Of a DNA stretch of 64,000 nt, positions 19,451-28,070 are shown in pieces. The position numbers and the translations under genes were made by a program. The first letter of the stretch is position 1. Each line of letters opens with the position of its first letter. The DNA comes from Psychroflexus torquis ATCC 700755. GTDB lineage: Bacteria > Bacteroidota > Bacteroidia > Flavobacteriales > Flavobacteriaceae. The stretch is from assembly GCF_000153485.2 (NCBI RefSeq), contig NC_018721.1, positions 744,001-808,000 on the forward strand, written 5' to 3'. Under the pieces are notes generated by a model that saw nothing but the letters and a program-made list of their open reading frames with translations, made no database searches and had not been told where the DNA came from.

Positions 19451-19665
19451 GGAAATGTAGGTTTTTGTGATTTTCACTTGCGCAATTATTTTCAGGGGCA
19501 TTATTTATTTTCAAAAATAATGAGTGGAATAATGGTTATTCCCTATTTGGAAAGCACTCTAAAAACAACCTTCTCTTCTTGTAAGGTTCTTGCCAACTCC
19601 TCGAATTTCCTCTTATTTAAAAATCCCAGATCAGTCAACAAATCATATAGCGGACTCCACTGGCA
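19451..19665 (-). repeat. A module without its U leader
   Basis: From TAGGTTTTTGTGATTTTCAC the sequence is a good A module, including the hairpin ATTATTTATTTTC/AAAAATAATGAG and the GAGAAGGTTGTTTTT segment (on the minus strand). It ends in the short version AGCGGACTCCACTGGCACTA, which lacks the CATATGCTTAGTT end. The U half is replaced by repeat block 1. In gene direction this copy still encodes an uninterrupted remnant peptide (see findings). Confidence 0.7.
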
Positions 19666-20079
19666 CTATTTCCGAGCCAAATATTCTTTTGCACTTAAAA
19701 CAGGAATTTTCGAGTTTTTAAAGTCCTTTTTATTCCGTGTAATAATCACATCAATTTGATTTTCGATGGCAGAATAGTATTGCAATCCATCCTCGAAATC
19801 TGGAAAATTATCATCACTCAAAGCTAATTCTGTTATTTTATCATCTAAGCTCAATAGTTCAACGAGCACTTTAAATTTTCTCAATATTTCTCTTGCTTCT
19901 TTTGCAGACTTAAGTTTTGTCAGAATATAATTTGTGTTGGCAAATGTCAAAGAGGAAATTGACAATTCTAATTCTTTTTTGTCCGCACGAGAAAATAAAT
20001 CGGCAGCTTCATCATAAAATTTATCTCTTTTTGCAAGTAAATCAATGACGATATTTGTGTCAATTAGTAATCTGCTCAT
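19666..20079 (-). CDS. PIN-domain toxin (VapC-type RNase)
   Basis: This 137-residue protein starts with the PIN motif LLIDTNIVIDLL (first acidic residue Asp7) and keeps the later acidic residues in DFEDGLQYYSA and IITRNKKDF. PIN toxins cut tRNA or other RNA with a metal bound by these acids. It overlaps the small upstream gene by 4 bp, the usual antitoxin-then-toxin arrangement. The pair forms one unit of the cassette array, where such pairs can favour retention of neighbouring genes. Confidence 0.9.
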   Translation of the reverse strand: MSRLLIDTNIVIDLLAKRDKFYDEAADLFSRADKKELELSISSLTFANTNYILTKLKSAKEAREILRKFKVLVELLSLDDKITELALSDDNFPDFEDGLQYYSAIENQIDVIITRNKKDFKNSKIPVLSAKEYLARK

Positions 20080-20321
20080 TTATATTTCTCAATTAGATAA
20101 TCAGAATATGAATCTTTCACATCAAAATCTTTATCAAGTGATATTATACCACTCAAACTTTCCACAAGAGGCGTTATATCCACTGGATTTCTTTTTTGTT
20201 TAGTCAACGCAGTTAAATACGATTCGATAAGTTTTGACAAACTAATATTGTTCGATTTGGCATAATTTTTTGCGTTTTCAATAATAGTTTTATCCAAACT
20301 TAATGTCAATTTTTTGTCCAT
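20076..20321 (-). CDS. Antitoxin partner of the PIN toxin (DUF6364-like)
   Basis: The 81-residue protein opens with KKLTLSLDKTIIENAKNYAK and continues NISLSKLIESYLTAL, a ribbon-helix-helix-like pattern seen in antitoxins of the DUF6364 type. The acidic C-terminal tail would wrap the toxin. It ends inside the start of the PIN gene, so translation is coupled. The complex probably represses its own promoter; the AT-rich stretch 20322-20390 contains TTTACGTACAAA and TTTATTACGTAAG, a possible dyad operator. Confidence 0.8.
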   Translation of the reverse strand: MDKKLTLSLDKTIIENAKNYAKSNNISLSKLIESYLTALTKQKRNPVDITPLVESLSGIISLDKDFDVKDSYSDYLIEKYK

Positions 20322-20394
20322 AACAAATATTTTACGTACAAATTTAATTATTTATTACGTAAGTTTAATTTTATTTCGATTTTTTTTTGCTTGT

Positions 20395-20627
20395 GGCTAA
20401 CGGTTAGATAAGCGTTGTATATCAATAACTTAGCACTACCATACTTCGTAATATTTGCGATATTTTGCTAACCTGCTTTATTCATAAGTGACACAAAGCA
20501 GTGGTAAAAGAAGGCTGGATGCAACAGACTACTTTTATAAATATCTACGAGCAAATATTACGGGCACACAGACAAACCTTTCAAATAACTACCAATTTAG
20601 GTATGCCGCTTAGGTGCTGTTGTAGAT
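20395..20627 (-). other. attC-like junction with 12-bp paired arms
   Basis: The junction runs from GGCTAAC at the antitoxin side to GTTGTAGATGC at the side of the next gene. CGTAATATTTGC (20447-20458) and GCAAATATTACG (20551-20562) are perfect inverted arms. The site has no U, A or B sequence. The last codons of the neighbouring gene run into its right edge. Confidence 0.5.
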
Positions 20628-20971
20628 GCATTTTTATTTTTGATTGATATTATCAAAAGTGTTATTTGAAAAGGTATTCCAACTCCATAGCATATTTGTC
20701 CAATTAGTTTTATTTTATGACCTGATGACAAGTAATCTTGAAGCCATAAGGGTAATCCAGTCAGAATGGTAATCAATAAAATTATTAAAGTGATAATGAT
20801 ATGGTATTTTGATTTTCTCACTTGATACATTGCTATAAGTGCCAATATTGATGCAATTAATACCGTTAAGTAAGTCAAAATAAATTGAAGGCCAGGAGGC
20901 CCTAGATACATTGTAAAACCAAAAAGATTTACAATTATTGATATGATTATTAAAGTTATATAAATTTTCAT
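20597..20971 (-). CDS. Hypothetical four-helix membrane protein
   Basis: The 124-residue product consists of four hydrophobic segments (about residues 3-20, 27-46, 53-73 and 90-109) with short loops and a basic tail. I recognise no family. The unit is bounded by GTTGTAGGGCATT at its 5' side (20976-20988) and the near-complement, GTTGTAGATGCATT on the plus strand (20619-20632), inside the end of the gene. The last residues are therefore encoded by the junction site. Confidence 0.65.
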   Translation of the reverse strand: MKIYITLIIISIIVNLFGFTMYLGPPGLQFILTYLTVLIASILALIAMYQVRKSKYHIIITLIILLITILTGLPLWLQDYLSSGHKIKLIGQICYGVGIPFQITLLIISIKNKNASTTAPKRHT

Positions 20972-20985
20972 TTCTAATGCCCTAC

Positions 20986-21127
20986 AACATCCATATAACC
21001 CCTATTTAAATCTTCAGTAGAGGGCATATCTGTTAAAGATGTCGATTTTATTTTTATCTAAATTAACACTTTCACACATATTATCCAAGGGCCTTTTAAT
21101 TAACCACTGAAAATGCTGAATTCAAGA
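20986..21127 (-). repeat. Cassette leader module U, copy 4, cut by repeat block 2
   Basis: A typical U (AACATCCATATAACCCC, CTAAATTAACACTTTC, ATTATCCAAGGG) runs to ATGCTGAATTCAAGATTCT and there passes directly into a unit of the 110-bp repeat (TTCATTTCGTTGC). AAGATTCT is common to both repeat families, so the join may be a recombination at shared sequence. Confidence 0.7.
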
Positions 21128-21916
21128 TTCTTCATTTCGTTGCTCTTCGTTCAGAATGACAAGTATTAGAATTCCACTCATAAAGCAAAATGTCATTCCG
21201 ACGATAGGAGGAATCTCTTTCTGTTTTCAGTAATAAAGATTCTTCACTTCGCTGCTCTTTGTTCAGAATGACTGGGGAAATACCGCTCATAAAGCAAAAT
21301 ATCATTCCGATACAAAATGTCATTCCGACGACAGGAGGAATCTCTTTCCGTTTTCAGTGATAAAGATTCTTCACTTCGTTGCTCTTCGTTCAGAATGACA
21401 AGAAGTAGCATGCCACTCATAGAGCAAAATGTCATTCCGACGATAGGAGGAATCTCTTTCCGTTTTCAGTAATAAAGATTCTTCACTTCGTTGCTCTTTG
21501 TTCAGAATGACTGGGGAAATACCACTCATAAAGCAAAATGTCATTCCGATACAAAATGTCATTCCGACGACAGGAGGAATCTCTTTTCGTTTTCAATAGA
21601 AAATATTCTTCACTTCGTTGCTCTTCGTTCAAAATGACAGGGGAAATACCACTCATAAAGCAAAATGCCATTCCGACGATAGGAGGAATCTCTTTTCGTT
21701 TTCAATAGAAAAGATTCTTCACTCCGTTGCTCTTCGTTCAGAATGACAAGTATTAGAATTCCACTCATAAAGCAAAATGTCATTCCGACGACAGGAGGAA
21801 TCTCTTTTCGTTTTCAGTGATAAAGATTCTTCACTTCGTTGCTCTTCGTTCAGAATGACTGGGGAAATACCGCTAACAAATCAAAATGTCATTCCAACGA
21901 TAGGAGGAATCCTCAC
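21128..21916. repeat. Array of ~110-bp hairpin repeats, block 2 (7 units)
   Basis: Seven copies of the same unit as block 1, in the same orientation, with the same spacer versions. The last copy is cut after GGAGGAATCCTCAC. The two blocks flank the PIN toxin pair and the four-helix membrane protein. Confidence 0.85.
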
Positions 21917-21997
21917 TTAATTATTTTTTCACCATTAAATTACGCCTTTTTTTATTGGTGATAACGATGTATTTTTTAAAAGGATAAAAAAACACAG

Positions 21998-22475
21998 ATG
22001 AGAAAGTTTATTTTTTCACTATTATTCCTGCCATTTATCATTAACGCTCAAATTTTATCGAAACGAGATCGTGCAACTTTAAAAGATAAAATATTAGCAG
22101 ATCGGTTTGATAATCTGTTGCCGAGTTTAATGGATCGCGCTGATATTGACATGTGGTTGGTCATCTCTAGAGTATAATGAAGACCCCGTAATACTAACCA
22201 TGCTTCCAGCAACTTGGCTAAATGCTAGAAGAAGAACGATATTGGTTTTTTATCGAAAGAAAGAAAAACGATAGAAAAGCTCGCAGTAGCTCGCTATGAT
22301 GTTGGCGAGAATATTACTTCTGCATGGGATAAAGAAAAACAACCAAATCAATGGGCAAGGTTAGTCGAAATTATCAACGAAAGAAATCCAGAGAAAATTG
22401 GAATTAATGTATCTCCGACTTTCGGAATAGTAGATGAATTGGTTCAAACTGATTACCATGAGTTAAAAGGAGCGC
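21998..22475 (+). pseudogene. N-terminal remnant of an M24-type (Xaa-Pro aminopeptidase-like) protein
   Basis: From the ATG at 21998 a signal peptide (LLFLPFIINAQ) leads into RADIDMWLVISR. Two frameshifts, near 22170 and 22268, are needed to continue through LPATWLNARRRTILVFY and WARLVEIINERNPEKIGINV to VDELVQTDYHELKG. This is the N-terminal creatinase-like part of Bacteroidota M24 peptidases. Near 22475 the sequence changes abruptly to an IS21-type transposase remnant on the other strand, so the metal-binding catalytic domain is missing. The gene is clearly dead. Confidence 0.75.
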
Positions 22476-22935
22476 TTCCACATAAGCATAGGGATCGCTA
22501 TAGTAATGCTTGTCCATGCCTAAATAAATATAGTTGTTCTTGGCTACTTTAAGATCCCGATAGTATTTAAGCTCAAAAGCTTCTGTCGGTAAGCCTTGCA
22601 GGCTATGTTTTTCATCAGCTATAAATTTTTCTTCCCGGGAATACTCCTTCTGATGCATACGGGTTTGGTTATGTGCCCTTATCTTTTCTTTGATAGCTAG
22701 GTTCAGCGAAGCCAGATCAAAGAATTGTTGATTGCGTAATTTGGCGTATACACGGCTATAGATGAGTTTCACTTGATTCTCTACTAAGGATTTGTCTTTG
22801 GGTTTTCTGGGGCGTGTGGGAGTAACGGTAGTGCCATAATGAATGGCGAAATCTTCCAGTGCACGGTTTACATCAAGTTCGTAAGAGTTGGCCTTTATAA
22901 CGGCAGATTTTAAATTATCGAGAACCGAGGTATTA
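22476..22935 (-). mobile_element. IS21-family transposase (IstA) remnant
   Basis: The minus-strand frame reads SVLDNLKSAVIKANSYELDV, ALEDFAIHYGTTVTPTRPRK, PKDKSLVENQVKLIYSRVYA and, at the end, MDKHYYSDPYAYVEAL. These are the last part of the integrase-like core (the DK.LVE glutamate region) and the start of the C-terminal domain of IstA. The N-terminal DDE part, IstB and clear terminal repeats are absent. The right end is 20 bp from the stop of the serine hydrolase gene. Confidence 0.8.
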
Positions 22936-22954
22936 TATAATTAATCGCTTAAAA

Positions 22955-24712
22955 TTAATCTTTTCTTTTACCTATCATTTCGCGTCCTCCTTGAAAAAGA
23001 GTGACACTATCTATATCGCCAGCATCATTTTTATTAAAAACTAATTGTGCATCAACTACTTTTAAATAAAATTCATTTTCAGATTTTGGAAATATATCAA
23101 ATACCAGTTGCCCTGTGGCTTGCGTTTTTAATTGATTACCTTCTCTGGTAACGCTAAGAATAAAACCTGGTTGGAGCTCGTATTTACCTATATAAGTTTC
23201 TAAAACGGCATTGGATACTTTTACTTCTTTTACCAAATCACTTACATCATCCCCAAGGTTCTTTAAAGAATCGATACCATTTTGGTTATTTGGGTTTAAT
23301 GCTACCGATTTTCTATAATTTTTGATGGCTAGGTCGTTTTTACCTAACTTCATTAAACTTTCTCCAAAACTATCATAGGCATTCGACGATGTAGGAAACT
23401 CTTTAATAATAAGTTGAAATACTTTGTTGGCTTCTTCTACTTTATCAGATTCCATAAGTTGATAACCAATCGTATTCATTTCATTTTCACTTAAGCTATA
23501 GTTTTCAGACTCTTTAATACTATTATAATGTGATAGTCCTGCCTCAATTCCTTTAGCTTCAATAACGGCCAATACGGCATCGGCAACCGATTTTTTAGGC
23601 ATATCGTATTCTTTGCCATGCATGATGCCTAGAATAGCTTTTGTCATATCGTTAAGTGGTGCTCTACCTGTATTATTTAGAAGTACAACCAAAGAATTAT
23701 TGGAAGTTGTTCTAGAAATATTAGTATTAAATCCGTTAATACCACCGCCATGCCCCATGGCATAAATACTATCTGTAGATTTTCCTATTTTGGCGTAACC
23801 AACAATCCATCCATAAGCATAATGGAGATTATCAAAACCAGGGATATGAGGTTTAAAATACATGGTCATATATTCTTTTGGTAAAATGCTAGTGGTATAC
23901 AAAGCTTGATCCCATTTATATAAATCTTCAACAGTGGAATATATCGAACCGGCTGCATACGGAATAGACATGTCTAAATAACTAGAGTTCACATAATCTC
24001 CGCCTTGTTTTTCGTAACCAGTGGCTCTGTTTTTTAAAATATCACCGTGATTGTCATATCCTGAATCCTTCATACTTAGGGGGATAAAAATTTTATCTTG
24101 AAGCATTTGCTCATAGCTTTTTCCAGCCAATTTTTCAATAAGAACACCAAGAAGGAAATAACCAGAATTGCTATAACTAAATTTTTCACCTGGTGTAAAA
24201 TCCAATGCTTTATCAGAAAATGTTTTCACAAACTCTTCTGGGGTATATGGATTGCGACTTTCGTCTTCCATAAACTTAGGAAATGCTGTGTAATTAGGTA
24301 TTCCTGAAGTATGTGTTAGTAAATGATGGGTGGTTATTATATCACCGCTGGCTTTTGGATAATCTGGCAGATAGGTAGTAATAGGCGCTTTTAGATCTAG
24401 TTTCCCTTCCTCTACTAATTGTAAAATAAGCATTGCTGTAAATTGTTTGGTGATAGAACCCAAACGATGTTTTGTATTGGGCTGATTTGGAATATCCCAT
24501 TCCATATTTGCCATGCCAAATCCTTTCTTGTATATAACCTTTCCTTGATCGGATACTAAAACGGAACCATTAAATTTGCCATACTCCTCATAGGTACTTA
24601 AAAGTTCTTCGATTTGCTCCACTTTCGCTTGAGCAAAACTCATACTGCTTAATAATAATAAAAGTATTAAGATGCCATTTTTAAAGAATAGATAATTTGA
24701 ATTTGATTTCAT
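22955..24712 (-). CDS. Serine hydrolase, beta-lactamase/DD-peptidase family with TPR segment
   Basis: The 585-residue secreted protein (signal peptide ending SFAQA) has the class C beta-lactamase fold with SITK (Ser86, Lys89), YSN (Tyr180-Asn182) and HGGG (321-324) in place of the KTG box. Residues ~405-480 contain two TPR-like helices (ANKVFQLIIKEFPTSSNAYD and AIKNYRKSVALNPNNQNG), and a small C-terminal beta domain follows. Such proteins are periplasmic esterases or peptidases acting on peptides or cell-wall fragments; the substrate is unknown. It has no U leader directly upstream, so it may have come in with the adjoining insertion debris. Confidence 0.9.
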   Translation of the reverse strand: MKSNSNYLFFKNGILILLLLLSSMSFAQAKVEQIEELLSTYEEYGKFNGSVLVSDQGKVIYKKGFGMANMEWDIPNQPNTKHRLGSITKQFTAMLILQLVEEGKLDLKAPITTYLPDYPKASGDIITTHHLLTHTSGIPNYTAFPKFMEDESRNPYTPEEFVKTFSDKALDFTPGEKFSYSNSGYFLLGVLIEKLAGKSYEQMLQDKIFIPLSMKDSGYDNHGDILKNRATGYEKQGGDYVNSSYLDMSIPYAAGSIYSTVEDLYKWDQALYTTSILPKEYMTMYFKPHIPGFDNLHYAYGWIVGYAKIGKSTDSIYAMGHGGGINGFNTNISRTTSNNSLVVLLNNTGRAPLNDMTKAILGIMHGKEYDMPKKSVADAVLAVIEAKGIEAGLSHYNSIKESENYSLSENEMNTIGYQLMESDKVEEANKVFQLIIKEFPTSSNAYDSFGESLMKLGKNDLAIKNYRKSVALNPNNQNGIDSLKNLGDDVSDLVKEVKVSNAVLETYIGKYELQPGFILSVTREGNQLKTQATGQLVFDIFPKSENEFYLKVVDAQLVFNKNDAGDIDSVTLFQGGREMIGKRKD

Positions 24713-24753
24713 AATTGAATATTTAGTTGGTTATAGTAAAGCACAATGTTTAG

Positions 24754-24793
24754 CCATTGGTACTAACATCCAGCAGGGTGTTAGTACCAATGG
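24754..24793. terminator. Perfect 15-bp inverted repeat
   Basis: CCATTGGTACTAACA and TGTTAGTACCAATGG pair perfectly around a 10-base loop between two minus-strand genes. It can end transcription of the small DUF2007-like gene, although no T-tract follows. It also contains CTAAC and GTTAG edges, so a compact attC-like site is an alternative reading. Confidence 0.5.
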
Positions 24794-24813
24794 AATGTGT
24801 CGTAAGCTGTTTT

Positions 24814-25044
24814 TTATTGTTTCTCATTATTCTCTAAAAATGTATTGATTATCTTTTTAGCTTTTTCAAGATCTGAAGTATACACATAAAGTTCAACGTC
24901 ATTTGCAGAAGTTCCAAAACCGGCAAGTCTGGCTGATTCAACATTATCTTTAATCAATGACGGAATCTCTTCTTCCTCTAGTATTTGAGCAATTCGATTT
25001 ATTAAAATTGAGCTGTTCGTTAGAATTTTTACATGTTCATTCAT
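24814..25044 (-). CDS. DUF2007-like small protein
   Basis: The 76-residue product has the pattern VKILTNSSILINRIAQILEE, then LARLAGFGTSANDVELYVYTSDLEKAKKII, as in the DUF2007 family (ferredoxin-like fold, sometimes called putative signal-transducing proteins). The start at 25044 is preferred; in-frame codons upstream belong to the U leader. The function is unknown. Confidence 0.7.
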   Translation of the reverse strand: MNEHVKILTNSSILINRIAQILEEEEIPSLIKDNVESARLAGFGTSANDVELYVYTSDLEKAKKIINTFLENNEKQ

Positions 25045-25071
25045 AGTTTTATGCTTTTTTTCATGTTTTAC

Positions 25072-25753
25072 AACAACCACATAACCTATTAAAATTTTCA
25101 GTGGAAGGCATATCAACTAAAGATGTTAATTTTATTTTTATCTAAATTAACACTTTCATATATATTATCCAAGGGACTTTTAATTAACCATTAAAATACT
25201 GCATTCAAGATTTTAATACAATGGAGGTTTCCAACACTACTCGTTTATCTTTTTCCTTATGCCAAATTAAATTTATAATGTCACATAAATAAATTGAATT
25301 ATACTACGACGTAGCTCAGCACAGGTTTTTTGATTTATTGAAGTTAAAAATAATTAGCATAGCCTTAGCTACGATAATTATTTTTGATAAAAAGTAGGCG
25401 AAAAAAGCCTGTGCCGAATTCGTATCGGTAAAACGATTTATTGCGACATTATAGGTTTAATTTGGTATTAAAGGGCAAACGCAAGTTTTCGTCATTTTCA
25501 TTTCTACAATTATTTTCAGTGACGATATTTATTCTCAAAAATAATAAGTGGAATAAAGGCACTCCCCTATTTGGAAAGCAGTTCAAAAACAACCTTCTCC
25601 TCTTATAAGGTTCTTACCAACTCCTCGAATTCCCTCTTATTTAAAAATCGGATCGGTCAACAAATCATTTAGCGGACACCACTTAGCCTGCCTGTTGTGC
25701 CTTGGCAGGCAGGCGTGGAAGTGATGGCCTATCGGCACGCCATATGCTTAGTT
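25072..25753 (-). repeat. Intercassette element: U plus A module with nested MITE and GCCTGCC hairpin
   Basis: U (from AACAACCACATAACC) is followed by an A module interrupted by a 204-bp inverted-repeat element (25262-25465). The A module then continues with its hairpin, the decayed coding segment and the end CATATGCTTAGTTTTTGTAGC. A perfect hairpin GCCTGCCTG/CAGGCAGGC (25686-25714) is also inserted. The TAA stop of the next gene (25748-25750) is part of the AACTAAGC end of the element. Confidence 0.75.
25262..25465. mobile_element. MITE-like element
   Basis: The ends are 21-base terminal inverted repeats with two mismatches (CCAAATTAAATTTATAATGT and its near complement). The 204-bp interior has no gene but more pairing: GCACAGG...CCTGTGC and AAAAATAATTAGC/GATAATTATTTTT. 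It splits an A module whose two parts are recognisable from the other copies. Flanking TTA on both sides may be a target duplication. Confidence 0.7.
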
Positions 25754-26494
25754 TTTGTAGCTCGTTTTAGTTTTTCTTTTATTTAATTTCAGAGGGGTTA
25801 AAATCAAACTCAAAAGTCCTGCAGAAATTGCAGTCACAATTACGTTTCCGTATTGTTTCAATTCAAGACCGCCTAAAAGTCTCATTGCAATTATAGTTAA
25901 TGTCAGCCCTATAAGAATAGTCCAATATTTCAAGTTTACATTTTCTTTTTTCATTTTTCTAGTCGGTAGTTTATAAATAGCAAAGGCAATTGCCAGTCCA
26001 CCGATGAGGGTTGATGAATGTTGTAAAATTTTCAAAATTGGAACTTGTTTACTGAAAAAGTCTACTGAATTTGTTAATGCAGGAATTATATTGACAAAAT
26101 ATCCGTGGTCGTGAGTAAAGCTATCCCAAAAATTGTGTGATGCAGCTCCAATCAAGATTGAAATTATCACAACTAACCAATTTCTATTAAAGTATCTATT
26201 CCAGTCAAATAATTTAAATACTGAAAACCGTGATTTTAAAAAGGTTGGTAAATTGTCGAATAAATCATTTCGAACAATGTTGTGAAAGATGAAAGTAAGT
26301 AAAAGTCCTAACGGAAGATCAAACCAAAAAAGTCCATCTATCGTGTGGCTGTAATCACTTCTTATTCTCATTCTTAAAAAATACTCAAAGTCAGGTGTCA
26401 AACTTCCGATTACAAGTCCCGTTAGAGAAAACCATTTTCTTGGAAAATATGTCAGTGGTAAAATAATCGCTGGATGTGAGAATGTAAATGGCAT
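25748..26494 (-). CDS. DUF4184 family membrane protein
   Basis: The 248-residue protein starts MPFTFSHPAIILPL and has GSLTPDFEYFLRM followed by several transmembrane helices, with conserved His/Asp residues (SHNFWDSFTHDHG). This is the typical layout of DUF4184, a family of integral membrane proteins related to metal-dependent hydrolases of the YdjM type. The function is unknown. The gene ends Asn-stop in the AACTAA of the junction, so the element supplies its stop codon. Confidence 0.8.
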   Translation of the reverse strand: MPFTFSHPAIILPLTYFPRKWFSLTGLVIGSLTPDFEYFLRMRIRSDYSHTIDGLFWFDLPLGLLLTFIFHNIVRNDLFDNLPTFLKSRFSVFKLFDWNRYFNRNWLVVIISILIGAASHNFWDSFTHDHGYFVNIIPALTNSVDFFSKQVPILKILQHSSTLIGGLAIAFAIYKLPTRKMKKENVNLKYWTILIGLTLTIIAMRLLGGLELKQYGNVIVTAISAGLLSLILTPLKLNKRKTKTSYKN

Positions 26495-26522
26495 TAAATC
26501 TACTCGTATTTTTTTGATGTTT

Positions 26523-26617
26523 GCTAACGATTTGATATACTCAGTAGTGGGATTTATGCACTTACTTTTCGCTTTGAAACCGAGTTTAAATTTATAAAAA
26601 ATTACTTTTGGTTAAGT
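26523..26617 (-). other. Compact attC-like junction
   Basis: In gene direction it ends CGTTAGCAAACATC, a G-TTRRRY-like edge, just before the DUF4184 gene. It begins near CTTAACC. GATATACTCAGTAGTGGG and the near complement around 26628-26646 can pair partly. It lacks U, A and B sequence. Confidence 0.35.
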
Positions 26618-26653
26618 CACAACTCCACTATTCCTTTCATACTCGCATTTTAC

Positions 26654-27133
26654 TTAGTTCTTATCAGCCAAAAACTGTTCTGCGAAACTACTTTTCAATT
26701 CAAAAGATCGGCAGCCATTGGTTGAAATCGTATGATATTCACTCAGTAATTTTTCCGATTCGTCCGAGTGATCGATTTGTCTAATACGATCAGAAAATTT
26801 AACATCTTTAATCTCCTCACCAGTAATTAAATACTCCTTAGATAACTCAAAGTTTTCAGCACAATTTCCAGCATTGTTTTGATTGATCAAAATAGTGTGA
26901 ATTGCCTTGTTTCCTTTTATTAAAGAGTCTATTTTAAAAATTATCATTTCTTCTTCGTAATCCGTTTTAGCCTTTATCTTTTCAATAGGTCTTCCAATTG
27001 CTATTAAATCACTTCTTGTTTTTAATCCATTGATGGATTTCGTGTTAAATGGAAAGCAATCACAGAATACGTTCGTCTTGTTCGACTCAATTGTCGGTAT
27101 TAGAAGGGTTAACATAAAAAATATTATTTTCAT
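26654..27133 (-). CDS. Hypothetical secreted protein with NTR/TIMP-like pattern
   Basis: The 159-residue product has a short hydrophobic start and then CDCFPF, SDLIAIGRPIEKIKAK, a strand-rich middle, and NAGNCAENFELSKEYLITGEE. The spacing of cysteines and the 'GNC..F..G..YLI' pattern resemble netrin/TIMP-like OB-fold proteins secreted by Bacteroidota. This is a weak similarity by eye. Cys24, Cys26, the GNC cysteine and the late GCRS cysteine could form disulfides. It is a single-gene cassette preceded by an attC-like site with GTTAGGC. Confidence 0.6.
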   Translation of the reverse strand: MKIIFFMLTLLIPTIESNKTNVFCDCFPFNTKSINGLKTRSDLIAIGRPIEKIKAKTDYEEEMIIFKIDSLIKGNKAIHTILINQNNAGNCAENFELSKEYLITGEEIKDVKFSDRIRQIDHSDESEKLLSEYHTISTNGCRSFELKSSFAEQFLADKN

Positions 27134-27149
27134 TTTTTTATTGAATTAT

Positions 27150-27346
27150 GCCTAACGTTTAGTACAAAAGAATTAGGACTGTAAATAAGGGATTAACTTT
27201 CAGATTAACCACAAGCCAAATCTTTTACATTTTGTTTTATCTTATTTTTCTAAAAGCCAAATTGAAAGATTTGGCGACCTCGCAAATATGCGTGAACCAT
27301 TGGGTTTAAAACTTATTTGTCCTATTTTTTAATACTTATGTTGTGG
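27150..27346 (-). other. attC-like junction with 11-bp paired arms
   Basis: On the plus strand it starts GCCTAACG (a match to RYYYAAC) and ends TTATGTTGTGGTGCG. GCCAAATCTTT (27215-27225) and AAAGATTTGGC (27265-27275) are perfect arms. The bases GTTGTGGTGC at the right edge recur inverted at the other end of the neighbouring unit (28064-28073). It is the best classical-type site next to that at 40584-40655. Confidence 0.55.
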
Positions 27347-27387
27347 TGCGTTTTTATGCCACGTTTTGTTTTTATTCAATTTTCCAT

Positions 27388-27855
27388 TTAAACCTTTTGT
27401 AGATCCAAATGTTTCTTAAAATTGTCGCGTAGTCGATTTCTAAAAAACATTCCCATTAGATAAAAAAATATTCCAACTGCGATTATAATTAGTCCAAAAA
27501 TTAAGCTTTCATCATTTGATTCTGCCACTATTATGGTAAATATTCATATTAATAAAGTAAAAATAGGGAAAATGGCTATAACAGGATTTGGTTTAATGTT
27601 TAACTTTATTAATGTGCCTTTTCCTGACTTTATAATTTCTCCATTTAAATAAGCCGTTTTTCTTTTAAAATTTGGTACGAAATACGTAATATATGTCCAT
27701 TTGTCATAAGTCCCAAACTCATTTTGACTTGTAAATCTTCCAACAAAGCTTAAGTTACTTTGCTTAAAAACATCTTCAATTTTTTGCCTTAAATTACTTG
27801 CATTCAAATTTGAAGAATAATTTATTTTTTTGGTATTGAGTATTTTTTCAATCAT
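27388..27855 (-). pseudogene. Small membrane protein gene with an in-frame TGA
   Basis: The frame from 27855 gives 103 residues, then TGA (27544-27546), and continues in the same frame for 52 more codons (IFTIIVAESNDES, then LIFGLIIIAVGIFFYLMGMFF, then RNRLRDNFKKHLDL) to a natural stop at 27388. The part before the stop ends in a hydrophobic strand (VIAIFPIFTLL), and the part after supplies a second membrane helix and a basic tail. The intact protein would be a two-helix membrane protein of 155 residues. Nonsense mutation is the simplest explanation; a sequencing error or readthrough is possible. Confidence 0.6.
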
Positions 27856-27930
27856 TTTGTATCAGTATATGATTTTCAATAATTTCGTCTCGGTTTGAGC
27901 TCCCACCATTGTAATATCGAATGAACTGTC

Positions 27931-28023
27931 TTAAAAATCATTATATTCATTCGCTAAATGATTTAAATCATTTCTTTTGTCAATAGAATAAAGATAATAA
28001 TAAAGTAATTCCGTTTCTGCCAT
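27931..28023 (-). pseudogene. Short or truncated ORF upstream of the broken membrane protein
   Basis: A 30-codon frame, starting MAETELLYYYLYSIDKRNDL, stands between the cassette leader and the broken membrane protein gene. Past its stop the other frame reads SFDITMVGAQTETKLLKIIY, so this may be the start of a longer, frameshifted gene. No family is recognised. Confidence 0.3.
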
Positions 28024-28070
28024 TCCTAAATTTTATTGGTTGTCACAAGATTTTTTTTTAGATGCACCAC

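Noticed and set aside
17818..19501. Many overlapping 62-64-residue open frames with CIGMIFCFMSG and RNDILLYEW
   Set aside because: They are translations of the 110-bp hairpin repeats, differ only with the repeat version, and have no start signals or other support.
17530..21916. CRISPR array
   Set aside because: Repeats are about 80 bp long with imperfect internal pairing, and the spacers are a few recurring versions rather than unique sequences; there are no cas genes.
24754..24793. Riboswitch or tRNA-like structure
   Set aside because: It is only a single perfect hairpin, better explained as a terminator or compact junction.
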